NCBI RefSeq assembly: GCF_000208745.1
Contig: NC_030852.1
Location: 35,292,518-35,356,517 of the forward strand
Reading direction: 5' to 3'
Origin: Theobroma cacao
Taxonomy: Eukaryota > Streptophyta > Magnoliopsida > Malvales > Malvaceae
Length of the DNA: 64,000 nt
Shown: positions 48,822 through 60,564 of the stretch, piece by piece
Layout of the letters: every line of letters begins with the position of its first letter
Position numbering within the stretch: position 1 is the stretch's first letter
Made by a program: the position numbers and the translations under genes
The notes under the pieces: model-generated
The model's database searches: none
What the model was told of the DNA's origin: nothing
What the model saw: only the letters and a program-made list of their open reading frames with translations

Positions 48822-51800
48822 ATGGCTTCCTTTCAGTCTCAGACCAACTGTGAAAAACTGTTTCCTTTTCTTGTTTCTGTTTTCTTTCTTTTACTGTCAT
48901 TGACTCCCATGTCTGCCGTAAATTCAGTTTCAGCTCCTTTGTCATGTAGTAAAGATTCTGGGCCTGTAGTTCCCACAATCCCGTTACTTGGTTTCCTTCA
49001 ACGCGTCCAGGAAACTGCTTTGAAAACTTACGGGAAATCAAGTTTTATGTGGATTTATCGTTAAAGTTTAATCTTCCAACCACTGTGGAGGCATTCGATA
49101 AACTTCCCAAGACTGCAAATGGGTCAGTGTCTGTTAAGGATTTGGATGCTTTTATAGGAGAGTACTTTAAAGGTGCAGGGGAGGATCTTGTCTATGCTGA
49201 CCCATTGGATTTTGTACCTGAGCCTCATGGCTTTTTGCCCAAGGTGGAGAACCCAGAGGTAAGGGCTTGGGCATTGGAGGTTCATGCTTTGTGGAAGAAT
49301 TTGAGTAGGAAAGTTTCGAACTCGGTTCATCAACATCCTGAATTGCATACTATGCTTCCTTTGCCAGGGCCTGTCGTGATTCCTGGTTCACGATTCAGGG
49401 AGGTTTATTATTGGGATTCTTACTGGGTTATCAGGTTAGCTTTTGATTTCCTTACGTTTCAGCTTGATCATAATGTTTCTGTTGCATTAATGTTATGAAG
49501 GTTCAATAGTTTACTTTTTAGATCATTTGAGAAAGGAATATGATTCATTTCACTAATTGAGCTTGAAGCATCGATTTGGGCTAATGGTAAGGTGCTGATC
49601 AAGAAAGCAAGCACTGCTGGTCTAATTGTCTTTGGGACAATTGCTTCTTTGTGGCTTCACAGATGTCGGAATTATTAAAGAAAAAATGATGTCTTAGTTT
49701 AATAGTTCTTACAGTTATCCTATTAGCGATTGATGTTAATATGCTTGTGTAGGGGCCTGCTGGCAAGTAAAATGTATGAGACTGCAAAAGCAATCGTGAC
49801 TAATCTCATTTCCTTGCTAGAGACATATGGTCATGTTCTTAATGGTGCAAGAGCCTATTATACCAACCGAAGGTAATGCTTTCATTTAGTTTCTTAGCAT
49901 TGTTTTTGGGAACTTATACCTGTAGTAAAAAATGTATAAATTTTCTTCTAACTCTGCAATTCTGCTTTTGAGAAGTTTTATAGAACTCAAATTGGTAAAT
50001 TACCTAGTACTTTTACAACTATTTACCTAGTATTCAAATTGGTAAAATACCTACCATCTTAACTGCTCATACAACTATTTACAAGCTTTGAGGTACATTT
50101 TGCAGCCAGCCTCCCCTCCTGAGTGCAATGGTTTATGAAATATACAATCGGACTGGTGATGTGGAATTGGTGAGGAAGTCTCTCCCACCACTGCTTAAAG
50201 AATATCAATTTTGGAACTCAGGTAAGCTGAGTACTCTTTACTTGAACGTCAATATATAGATTGTTCCAACTTTTTCTCAACGGAAGAGTTCTGCTTTAAC
50301 TTCCTCCTTTACTTTAATCTCTCTTAACTTGAGTTTTCTTACTTTTACCTTCTATGATGTTGAAGAAATACATAAGGTGATTATCCGTGATGCTGAGCAG
50401 GGGAATCACTGTTTAAATCGGTATTATGCAATGTGGAACAAACCCAGGCCTGAATCGTCAACCATGGTGTGTTCTTCTCTCCAACTTGCTTACCTTGCTA
50501 ATGTTTCCATGTTGCACGTTGGAAGAATTTTCATTTAACTTGCTCTATCTGCCAGGATAAAAAATTTGCTTCAAAGTTATCAAATGATTCTGAGAAACAG
50601 CAATTTTACCGAGAGTTGGCTTCAACTGCTGAATCTGGATGGGATTTCAGCACAAGATGGATGAGGTAATACCGTGCATGGCTTACTGCACAGTCTAACA
50701 ATATAATTATACTTGATGATGGCATGTTTAATAACATGGTTAGTTAGAACAACACTGGGGAATTTTCTATATATCCACCCTAATGCCTTTCCAACATTGT
50801 GGAGTTTGTACAATCATGCTCATCTGGTTGTGCCTCTTATAACTAGGTTTAGCTAGGGCAGTGTGTCATATTTGATATTTGAGATTTTACTAATCAAATA
50901 AACGAAATCTTATGGTGAATTCTCTTTGTTACAGGAATCCTTCTGAATTTACAACTTTGGCCACAACAAAAATTTTACCTGTTGATTTAAATATATTCAT
51001 ACTAAGGGTATGTTAGAACTTCTCTTAAGAAGTACTGAGATCAGTACTCCATGTACTTAATGACAAAAGCTGTTAATTTCTTGATCTAGATGGAACTTGA
51101 CATTGCCTTCTTCGCAAAAGTTGTCGGAGAGAATACTGTTGCAGAGGATTTCCTCAGAGCTTCTCAGACAAGACAGAAAGCATTCAACTCTGTTTTTTGG
51201 AATGAAAAGATGGGACAATGGCTGGATTATTGGCTCAATAATAATGCTGCATGCGAGGTTGTATCCAAGTGCCATAGTTTGTAAGGTGATACTAAAGAGT
51301 TATAACATTCTTTAAAATTTTGTCATTTTGATGCTCTATCAGGAATCTCAGACTTGGGAAGCTCAGAACCAGAATCAAAATGTGTTTGCTTCAAACTTTG
51401 TTCCCTTGTGGATTGATTTGTTCAACTCAGGTTTGTAACTCTTGAAGCCTAACTGGCTATTTTGAGGTTTGGTGCAAAAAATGTTTGTTTGTAGAGGGGT
51501 TTTTTCTGAGGAGAGAGGAAATATTGCAAACAAGTAAAAGGATGTGCTAGAGGAGTCGGAGAGGAAGCTAAGAGCTGTTCTTGAAATATTGAGTGTTGTA
51601 GCAGGCAAAAGAGAACAAATAAATGGAAGAGTAATGATTGCGAATACGTAAAGAATAGGCAAATGGTAGAGTAATCGTATTGTCAAAGTAGTAGAGTAAG
51701 ATTGAGAATAGATAGAGAATAGGCGAGTGGTAGAGTGAAGTTGAGAAGTGAAGGTTGGAGAGAATATTTAGGGAGAGAAGATCTGCGTGAAAATATATTG

Positions 51801-53363
51801 TACTAGTTTTGAAAGTCTCTTCTCAAATTGTGAAAGCTATATTTTCAGAGTCAGAAGAAAGAGTTACTCAAGAATAGGTTTTAATGCATATAATAATTAA
51901 CTGTTAGTGAAACCTATTATTGCATTTAATGAGTAAAAGTTCCATATCTGAGCCACCTAGTCAAATTCTCTAGAAAATCCAAAGAACCAATGAACTCGGT
52001 CATTTGTTCTGAGTTACTTTTACTGCTATCTGATTGAAATAGTGTTCCACTTATTCTCCTTATTTTCTGTATTGCTTTATGTTGTTCTATGCTTAAAGAA
52101 ATAATAAGTTAATAGCCAAAATCAACTATTTACGATACTGAAGTAAATGACTGGCTATTCAAGCCTAGCTTGATCATGTTTTGTTGGAGTCTATGCTTGG
52201 AGTTCTATGTCTCAAACTTGAAAGCTACAGCCCTGATTAATTAAGAATAGTCCTTCCAAACTCAAAGAACTTGTAGTTGATTTAGATATAGGTCTGTGGT
52301 AAAAAATGGTATATCATGTCCAGGTTTAGAGACCGTAAGCCATTAAAACTTCATAATGAAAGATTAGCAATTTTTGACTATGCTGCCCTTGTCCCTGTTG
52401 TTTTCCATAAATCATTAATAGAAACTCACTGTTTCCAAACTAGCTCAATGTGGCTCTTGGGCAAGAAACATTGGAAGCAATGAGTGGTAAGTGTAGTAAA
52501 AGCAACATGAAGGATCAAAGTTATTATTATAAATTTATTTTGTAACATATATCTTATATGTTGACTTTTTTATAATTCACTTAGTAAAAGCTATAAAGAA
52601 ATTACCTTTTCCTTTATAAATGGAAGAAAGCTTAGAATCTTTTGATATGTCCATATGTGAAGATACTCCTCTGGTCGAAAAGGTCACGAGAAGTCTTCAA
52701 AGTTCAGGCCTGCTATGTGCTGCTGGAATTGCAACCTCTTTGACAAATTCAGGAAATCAATGGTTAGTAAATGTCTTACTCAACTTGACAGACATTACCC
52801 TTTTTTTCCTTTAAATGATAGATAGTCATTCAGCGAATCAGTCTATTGATCACTGCATGAGTTGTGCATTTCCTTTTTCTTTATAGCATTAATGTTACGA
52901 AGGGAAAATAAAACTTGCGCACACAGGGACTTCCCAAATGGTTGGGCTCCACTTCAACACATGATAGTTGAAGGTTTGTCAAGATCTGGATCAACAGAAG
53001 CAAGATCAATTGCAAAAGACATTGCTGAGAGGTGGATCAGAACCAACTATGTTGCCTACAAGAAGACAGGCGCAATGCATGAGAAATATGATGTGGAAAA
53101 GTGTGGTGAATACGGTGGTGGTGGTGAATACATACCCCAGGTAATACTACATAGTTAGTCTTTTAACATAATGAATGAAATTATGACATTGCACAGACAA
53201 AATTTCTACACAAAGAAATGGCGTCCCGGTTCTTTTTCTTGCTTTTCAAGTATGTTTTTGGTATGCTGTGATGCAGACCGGTTTCGGTTGGTCCAATGGA
53301 GTAGTGTTGGCATTCTTGGAGGAGTTTGGATGGCCTGAAGACCAAAAGATGGACTGCAACTGA
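48822..53363 (+). pseudogene. TRE1: Trehalase (GH37), frameshifted in exon 1
   Basis: Hydrolyses trehalose to two glucose; plant trehalase is a membrane-anchored or secreted enzyme. Exons 48822-49434, 49753-49872, 50106-50221, 50366-50466, 50556-50665, 50935-51007, 51090-51257, 51343-51430, 52663-52762, 52927-53140 and 53277-53363. A hydrophobic anchor (LFPFLVSVFFLLLSL) follows the start. Both family signatures are present: IPGSRFREVYYWDSYW at the end of exon 1 and QWDFPNGWAP across exons 9-10, then the Gly-rich GEYGGGGEY. Around 49034-49042 the frame breaks: GKSS continues in one frame to a stop at 49061-49063, while YVDLSLKFNL continues in another. Compared with the family, about 13 bases coding the DFDPK-like stretch are missing. 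All splice sites and later exons look intact, so this is a very young pseudogene, a null allele or a sequence error. Confidence 0.88.
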
Positions 53364-54304
53364 GCTACGAATTGGGTTCATGCACATGAATAATAACAGA
53401 TTTCTTTCATGGTTTCAAAAGTATGCTATAAAGAATCAGGATTCTCTTTGGCCATTGTTGTGATTTTATAATGTACTGGAATAAATATCAGATCAAGCCT
53501 CTTTATTTGCAGTGGATGTGTGTCATCCTGCTCATTTGGTTATTGAGGACTTGAATTGGGATTTCTCTGTTCAAACTTGAAAGCCAGTAGCTGAAGAAAG
53601 CATTGGATGGACTTTTATTGACCATCTTTTGCACTACAGCCCCTGCTTGAACCAGGATGACCCCTTCGACGCTTCTTTCGCTGTAACCAGTCTTCCTGGC
53701 TCGTTAAGGAAATTAACATAAATATTCAAAGATTAAAGATGCAAGAATGAGATGGATAAGCAAATTTTGGATCAATTGGGTCAGTCGAGCCAATAGAGAG
53801 GCCCAAACTGGCGTCCTAATCCGATGAAGAAACACTCGTACTGAAGTGTTGTTGGGCTTCATATCATTGCTTTTTGGTCTAAATCTTTCTAAAGTCTAGT
53901 CTAAGCCTCCGTCACTTAGAGCTCCAAGCCCTGCCGCCCCTGGTGCTGCCAGTCGCCTTGGTAGAATTTTCTGGAACCTCTTTCCTTTTCAATTGGTTCA
54001 ATTTGTTTTTATTCCCTCGAGGGTATTTCCAAGGTTGTCAAACGTGAAAATTTGAAAAAAAAAAAAATTCCTGTTTCAGCTTATATCATTACACCTGTTT
54101 TAACTAATACACTTGAACGGCTCATGAACAATCGTTTAGTTAACACTGATAACATTAAAACGACACAAACATTTACATTTTACTACCAACCAACACAGCT
54201 ACAATTTAACAAAGTCCTTTACCACTTCTGTCAGCCCGGGCTTCCAGCACTTTTCAACATACCCCTTGATTGAACACTTGCTGAACTCCTAACCTCCTTC
54301 TCAT
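53364..54304. other. 3' flank of trehalase
   Basis: No gene seen. The 3' untranslated region probably runs to about 53.5 kb. Confidence 0.5.
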
Positions 54305-54475
54305 AAGCTTGAATTTATCTCGTCAAGCCTTTGGTAAAGATGTCTGCAAGCTGCATATCAGTAGGGCAGTAAGCCAATTGAATTTCACCTTCTTTGACAG
54401 ATTCTCTAAGGGCATGATACTTTACCCTTATGTGTTTTGTCCTGACAAACTCTCTATGTCAAGATCCATGAGATC
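54305..54475 (-). mobile_element. Copia RNase H 3' fragment (first)
   Basis: On the minus strand the sequence reads as the very end of a Ty1/Copia polyprotein: [24 protein letters not shown] and [13 protein letters not shown], followed by a stop. No LTR is seen. It joins the repeat exon of gene I near 54475 and truncates it. Confidence 0.85.
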
Positions 54476-56013
54476 GTCAGCAGCAGAGGCAGTCATGCTG
54501 GTGTTGTTCGTGCCTGCAAACAGTTAAAGTCCATTTAATAGAATACCAAGCAATTTTACAAAGGGGTGGGGTGGAGATGAGTCCATTTGCTGATAAAATC
54601 AGCCATAGAAGGTAGTAAAATTATCTGTCCCAGTGGTTCCTGATCCTACTAATTAATTCATTAGCATCCTGTGGAAGAGCTTCAGAATTAAGTACCTGAA
54701 CCTTGACCATAGGTCTGCGACAGAATCCAAGTTTGCGCCTGCAATAAAGAGAAATGAGTTCAATACTCCACGGAAGATCGTACAACATGTTCATAGGTAA
54801 GCATGGGACTTTATTTCATCAATGAAATTCCACACACCTCGTCAAAAGAAGTAAAGTTTCTCCCCTGCAATTCAAGAGAAATGAATTAATGAGCAGTAAA
54901 ACTGGAAAAAGGTAAAGATTTTTTAGTTTAAACTCATATATGCACTTATCCCTAAATTAAACATTATTAGTTTAACAATGATAGATTTCCGTACGTCGAC
55001 GTTCCATTCACGGGGAATTTGCTTCATCCGTTCCACATCTGCCGCCTGGAAAACACAAATAAATTAAAAATGGATATTGCTGTATTGTCAGACTTAGGAA
55101 TAGCACAACTCTCCCTATTGATTTTTGTCATAAAAAGAAACACAAAATCCCTAGCAGACTTCAAGGCCTAGACCATGGTTCAAAAATCATATTATAATAA
55201 TGGGCATATATTCAACATTATTACAATCATGGTTATTCTATACTAAGCCAAACCAAAACTAGCTAGTAGTTCAAAAATTATCAATTAAGCTTAGCAGACT
55301 TTTACTTAAAGAGTAAAAGTATATTTCTTTTGAACTGCTAGTTTATTATGTAACTTATTTGAACCACTGACCATGTGATTCAAACTAAATTATGATTGTT
55401 TAGCTAAGTACAATTCTGATTAAATAATAGTGTTCTAAGAAAGTCAGTTTAAAAGCCTTTTAAGCTTAGTTGATGAAGATTGGTTGTAAATATTAAAGCA
55501 AGTCAGTTTTAATGAAAAGTGCTAACCGGCTATATTCCAATTAATAGAGGCGAGCCCCTTCTAAAATGGTTGTTAAACAACATTTGGTATCAATCGTCAT
55601 CGTCAAAATAAGATTGGTTTTAGGAAGGAGAAATGCTTGATTTACTAATTGCATAATCCAACCCATAAAAAATAACAGATAGTCAAGGACAAGAGAAACG
55701 GCAGTGTTGGTACCAATATCTGAAGAGCTCCCCGTAGTTCATGTATTTCATTTCTCATACGTGTTGCTTCATCTCCCATCATCTGGTTTCCAGCTTGCAT
55801 CTGCGGGAACATTGGCCCCGTTTCGTTGAGCTCGACCTCCATATTTTCAAGTTCCTCAAACATCATCTTTATTTATAAAACAGGAAGCATTGGAAGCAAA
55901 GATTAGTTACAGACAGAAGTCACGGATAAACAAATTTTGATGGATAGATATTAATTGCTCTACTTTAATTTTCCAACGGGCATTAATTATAAACCATTAG
56001 TCTCTAACTGAAC

Positions 56014-56073
<60 letters not shown>

Positions 56074-56151
56074 CCTCNNNNNNNNNNNNNNNNNNNNNNN
56101 NNNNNNNNNNNNNNNNNNNNNNNNNNNNNNNNNNNNNNNNNNNNNNNNNTT

Positions 56152-56203
<52 letters not shown>

Positions 56204-56366
56204 CCTCTTCGTTTGCCCGGGATCTTTCGCCCACCACCTGTTTCGCCCTTCCCTTAGCTGGAGCTTCGTTTGCTCTTTTTTTAAAATAAGTTCTTTTTGC
56301 TATGCTACCCGTTTGTTTGCGATTGTTGGTCTTCGCTGATTTAGCAGCACCAGAAGAAGCCACCAT
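54428..56366 (-). CDS. Gene I: type 2 chassis gene, C-terminal repeats replaced by Copia sequence
   Basis: Minus-strand exons 56205-56366, 55714-55866, 54995-55045, 54838-54864, 54702-54738 and 54428-54513. The basic exon ([15 protein letters not shown], ending RSRANEE), a 51-residue coiled coil ([13 protein letters not shown]), the 17-codon linker (REWNVD), GRNFTSFDE and [12 protein letters not shown] all match gene G. The first repeat exon begins normally ([11 protein letters not shown]) but after about 12 residues runs into the Copia fragment. There the frame continues for about 15 codons read from transposon DNA to a TAA at 54428-54430. The product would be 171 residues with no repeat domain. 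Intron 1 contains two TA tracts and the assembly gap. Whether it is expressed cannot be judged. Confidence 0.62.
56023..56069. repeat. (TA)n microsatellite left of the assembly gap
   Basis: More than 20 TA units in intron 1 of gene I. Confidence 0.92.
56078..56149. other. Assembly gap (72 N)
   Basis: A run of N between two TA tracts. TATACCTC occurs both just before the gap and just after the second tract, so the two sides may be the same locus assembled twice. A single N also lies at 60110. Confidence 0.99.
56155..56199. repeat. (TA)n microsatellite right of the assembly gap
   Basis: More than 20 TA units next to the exon 1 donor of gene I. Confidence 0.92.
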
Positions 56367-56850
56367 TTTTCGTAGACACCGACCTTCAACAATCACTATA
56401 TATATCCTTCTCACCTTCTCTTTGATCTCAGATTTACGGAGTTGTCGTCCTTCTTATGGTTGTCGAATAATGGAGATTTTCAGGAAAAGACAGATGAACA
56501 AGTACAAAGAAAGAAGAAGATAGAAATGGGGTGAGAGGTGAGAGAAAACATTGTTAGTCACCAAAACGACATCAAACTCACACGTTTGATTAAGACATAA
56601 AACCCTCGTATATATGCACGGTTAAGGGAGGTGAGAGAGAAAATGGACAGCCAACAAGAAAAGGCCACCTGGCCACAGCAAACAACAACGGAGGAATATT
56701 TTGCATTGGAGACTCTAAAATATTTTTTTCTGACAGCTTACTAAAACGAAGGAAAATAACTACTTGAAACGGCATAGTTTTGCCAACTTAAAGAAGATAA
56801 ACAAAAGTGCTGAAAACGACAATGAAAGTAAGCTAAGCGACATAACGTTT
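56367..56850. promoter_or_regulatory. Upstream region of gene I
   Basis: The first 100 bp match the leader of gene G. From about 56450 the similarity to G's promoter is lost, so gene I may have lost its original promoter. The Copia fragment follows. Confidence 0.4.
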
Positions 56851-56859
56851 GAATGAGTC

Positions 56860-58060
56860 ACATGCAAGTCATGTGCTCTTCTTCTTCTTCACTGATTTGA
56901 ATTTCCCGGGAATCACCATTGCCAAACCAGTGAAGCTTGTTCTTTCCAGAAACAAAACCCAATACTTCAACACACCCCCTTGGGTTTTGTTTTGCAGACT
57001 CCGAGTTTTTCTCTTAGCCACAGAAACCATTCTTTGCTCAAATTCTTAGTAAATATGTCCACAAGCTGAACATCAGTTCCACAATGTTTAACCTGTATCT
57101 CATCATCCTTTGCAGCTTCTCAAATTGAATGAAACTTCACCTTGATGTGCTTGGTTCTCCAATGATTCACTATATTTCTGGCTATCGAAATTGCTTATTG
57201 ATTATCAATGAACAGTGTAGTTCCCTTTTCCTATTTGAATCCCAAATCACACACTATTTTCCTGAGCCAAATTGCTTGATTTGCAGCTGCTGCTGCTGCA
57301 ATATATTCAGCCTCTGCTGAAGATTGAGCAACAACTTCCTGCTTCTTGAAATTCCAGGAGAAGACAGCACTACCAAAAGAAAAACAGTAACCTCCAGTGC
57401 TCCTGGAGTCATCTACACTTCCAGCCCAGTCGCTATCACAGTGAACAACAAGCTCTCTGCCATCTGCTTTTTCAAACTTCAATCCATAATCAACTGTTCC
57501 CCTAACATATCTGAGTACCTTTCAGCAACTGTGATGGCTTCTGCATAAATCGACATAATAAGCTTACAGAGAACATGATATCTGGTCTTGAGGCAGTTGA
57601 GTACAGTAAACTACAAATCAAGCTTCTGTAAGCATTGCCTATAGCATCTGGAGCCTCATCATCTTTGCTCAACTTGTAGTTTGTTGCCAAAGAAGTTTCC
57701 ACTACTTTACAGTTTTCCATATGGAACTTCTTCAATAATTCTGAAGCATACTTGCCTTGGTGCATATAAATATAATCAGGGCACTGTATAAATTGCAACC
57801 CCAGAAAGTAGTGCATTTCTCCCAGATCAGACATCTCAAATTCTTTCTTCAGCTTCTCTTTGCAATTCATTGAAGTTGACTCATCTGTCCCAATAAGCAA
57901 CAGATCATCAACATATAAAGAAAGTATTACTTTGACTGAGTCAGTAAGACTGTAAACATGCAAAGTAGGCTCGTTTGCACTCCTGTGATACCCCTCTGAA
58001 GTAAGAAAATTGTCTATCCGAGCATACCAAGCTCTAGGAGCCTATTTTAAACCATACAGA
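56860..58060 (-). mobile_element. Copia pol fragment (reverse transcriptase C-terminal part and RNase H)
   Basis: Minus strand. From 58060: LYGLK then a stop then APRAWYARI, the YVDDLLLIGT catalytic motif of reverse transcriptase, SDLGEMHYFLG and a SRPDIMFSVS segment. Then RNase H with HCDSDWAGSVDDSRSTGGY and SSAEAEYIA, and finally TKHIKVKFHSI and VDIFTKNLS. Several in-frame stops and a frame change near 57500 show it is dead. Neither gag, protease, integrase nor LTRs are present. Its edge at about 58060 lies inside the last exon of gene E. Confidence 0.93.
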
Positions 58061-59036
58061 GCACTATTGATTGCATCCCTCCATAACAACATCTTTTTCT
58101 AGTCGATACTCTCAAGTTGCAGCTCATCCTTCTCTTTGATTTCCGCACACAACAGAACACGGCTAGGCATAGCTGTGAAGCTGCTTTGTTTGCTCTCTGC
58201 AGCAATCTCACCATACTTCTTCTCGATCTTCTTATCAATAAGAGCCAGAGAAGGAGGTAAAGTGACCGTCCCACTTTTTACCACTTCCTCCATTAAGCCT
58301 CTGAAGTCTGAAAAATCATCTTGGCTCTTGTCTTTGGCATCAAGTTACTTTGTAAAATCGTGCACAAGCTCATCGGTATACAATCTACCACCTAGAGAAC
58401 TCCTTGGACCTTGAGTAATATGCGCATTATTTGCTGCATCTTCACTATGAGTTGGTGATGCTAGAAGCCATGACTGAGCCTGAAAATATAAATGGGAAAA
58501 AGAATAAAGGATTTCACGATTCTGGAATAAAGAAGATCAATACTTAAGTTAGTGCAAATACAATGATTATACCTCTTCGATACTCTTAAAGTGACTCCCC
58601 TGCAAATTCAAGAGAAAATGAATAAATCAGCAAGGTGAATGCAGGCAGAACAAGATTAAGATGAGACATTACAACCGAAAAGGATAGGTGAAGAAAATTC
58701 AAAACAAAATCTAGAAAGATGAACTCCTCCTGGTGACGAGTCTATATTTTCAATTCAAGACACATTTCATCTCTTATTAATGAAAGATTCATGACAATAG
58801 GCTATAACTTATAGTTTGACATTAAATTTAATATTTTTTGACAAAAAATAACAAGATTTACAATAATATTAATTTTTGCATACCCTAAAAATTTCCTGTG
58901 AGAAAAGATTTTGATTTGTTTGTAATTTCTGAAACACATAAACAGTAGGAAAATGTATATCTGTTAGCGTTGGGCAGTTTAACTTAAATAGAACCTATTC
59001 TTAAAACAATAATCCTTTAAATATATATCAACTTAC

Positions 59037-59320
59037 GTTAATGCGAGCATGGATTTCTTGCTCTGTGAAGAAAAGAACTTCAACCTCCACCACATCAGAG
59101 CGCCACAACAGCCACATGCTCACATCCCTCCCACAAATTCCAAGTTAGGCGGAACACGCTGAGCATCAAAATGAAACGTGTCCTTGATTTCTTCCTCTCT
59201 GGCACGAGGTAAACTTGGTCTCAGCAATGACCAAAACGGCGGGTCGGAAACGGTTGATAAGATCCATCACAATCCTCTGACCATAGGTATCCAGAGTCCC
59301 TACGGAATTCCAGAGCAGAA
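59037..59320 (-). mobile_element. LINE endonuclease N-terminal fragment in gene E exon 3
   Basis: Same segment and same donor (GTAAGT) as in B and C: LLWNSVG and VLVIAETK are readable, then the frame is disturbed near 59210. Confidence 0.65.
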
Positions 59321-60135
59321 ATTTTATTGGAAACTTGGCTTGAGCACCACATGATGAACCCGTGTGGCCGGATGGAGCCAAATTCTGAATCCAGCCAACA
59401 TTTACTGGAGACCATCCCAAATTCTCCGAAGATTTCTGGTTGGTCTGGTGAGGGATCCACTCGAACAAGTACTGGACCAAACCCCCCTCGGGACTCGCTG
59501 AGCAATTGCCCCTCGCCCGATGCAAGTCACTTCCTCCGTTTTGGATGCCACATACAGGAACGGGACATTCATCGTGAACTGATTGGTTATTGTTTTCTTG
59601 TCAATGACACCCTCCGCTGGTCTTGCTGCAATTACTTGGGTTTGGACCGCAGCGCTGATACATAAATCTGGCATCAGCGGAAGATGTGCCCGTGTCCATA
59701 CCATTTGGTTAATCTCTCCACCTATTAGAACCATTGGTCGTAATTGATTCCCGTGGAGGAGTAGATCCTTCATTGACAAATTAAAACAAAGTAAAGTTTA
59801 ATCAAAGATTAGATTATACTGGTAAAATTAAGCAAAAAATTTTTCTTGGTTATGTCGTCTTACAGGTGCTGCCCTTTCAAGAAGAGCATTCTCGAGTTCC
59901 TCTGTTCTTTTATTAAGATGTGACTCCCTATTCTTCAGCCTTTGGTTCTCCTCCTCTAATTCGCTAAATAGTGTTTGTCTGGATCCCGAGTTGGGTCTTC
60001 AAGTCGTCGTACTGGGACTCCACATTCTGAAGTCTCTCGTACTCCACCTTCATTTACAAATTAATTGTAAAGCATTAGTCTCTAATTCAACATATAAATT
60101 ATAAATCCTNAATAATAATAATAATAAGTAATAAG

Positions 60136-60137
<2 letters not shown>

Positions 60138-60185
<48 letters not shown>
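60138..60185. repeat. (TA)n microsatellite in intron 1 of gene E
   Basis: About 24 TA units; an AATAATAATA stretch and one ambiguous base (60110) precede it. Confidence 0.92.
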
Positions 60186-60189
<4 letters not shown>

Positions 60190-60556
60190 TTTCTGTACCC
60201 TATGTTCTTGCCGGCGTTTTCTATCACGCTCATTTCTTGCTTTTCTCTGAGCTTCAGTTAGTGGACGTTTACAGCCTCTGTGATCTGGTGTTCGCTCTGA
60301 ATCGTCTGCCGGGAAAGCAGCAAAGGCACTAGAATCCTCCATGGTTTTGGGTTGGCCCAAAACAATCCTCTATGTTTTCTCACCGTCTTTTCTTGATTGA
60401 ATATATGTCGACTTGTTGATTCTATGTACCAAACTCATCTACTACACTTTAAAGCAACAGAGAGTTAACCATAATTGATACTTACAAATTATATGTTCTC
60501 CAGCAAGCGCTGCCCTTAAAACTCTAATGATCAGATACAGATATATCGGCTGTCCA

Positions 60557-60564
60557 CTTTTATA
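60557..60564 (-). promoter_or_regulatory. TATA box of gene E
   Basis: TATAAAAG on the minus strand about 215 bp upstream of the ATG, in the same setting as in B and C. ACGCGAG follows upstream at 60627-60633. Confidence 0.7.

Larger units (their letters stand above)
58061..60342 (-). pseudogene. Gene E: type 1 chassis gene with LINE-derived exon, decayed and 3'-truncated
   Basis: Closest to gene C. Minus-strand exons 60199-60342, 59864-60047, 59037-59767, 58884-58928, 58573-58599 and 58061-58479. Exon 1 is intact (MEDSSAFAAFPADDSER, AKNERDR replaced by ARNERDR). Exon 2 has lost about 20 bases of the coiled coil and has one extra base near 59967, giving an early stop. Exon 3 has a one-base loss near 59517. 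The last exon has TAA for a Lys/Arg codon near 58346 and TAG in LESID(E). It is cut off by the Copia fragment after AINSA, losing the last third of the helical domain. It keeps the LINE endonuclease half and all splice sites. Confidence 0.88.

Noticed and set aside
49049..49498. Trehalase starting at 49049 without the first part of exon 1
   Set aside because: The codon there is GTG and the frame continues a frameshifted exon; the anchor peptide and N-terminal residues upstream clearly belong to the gene.
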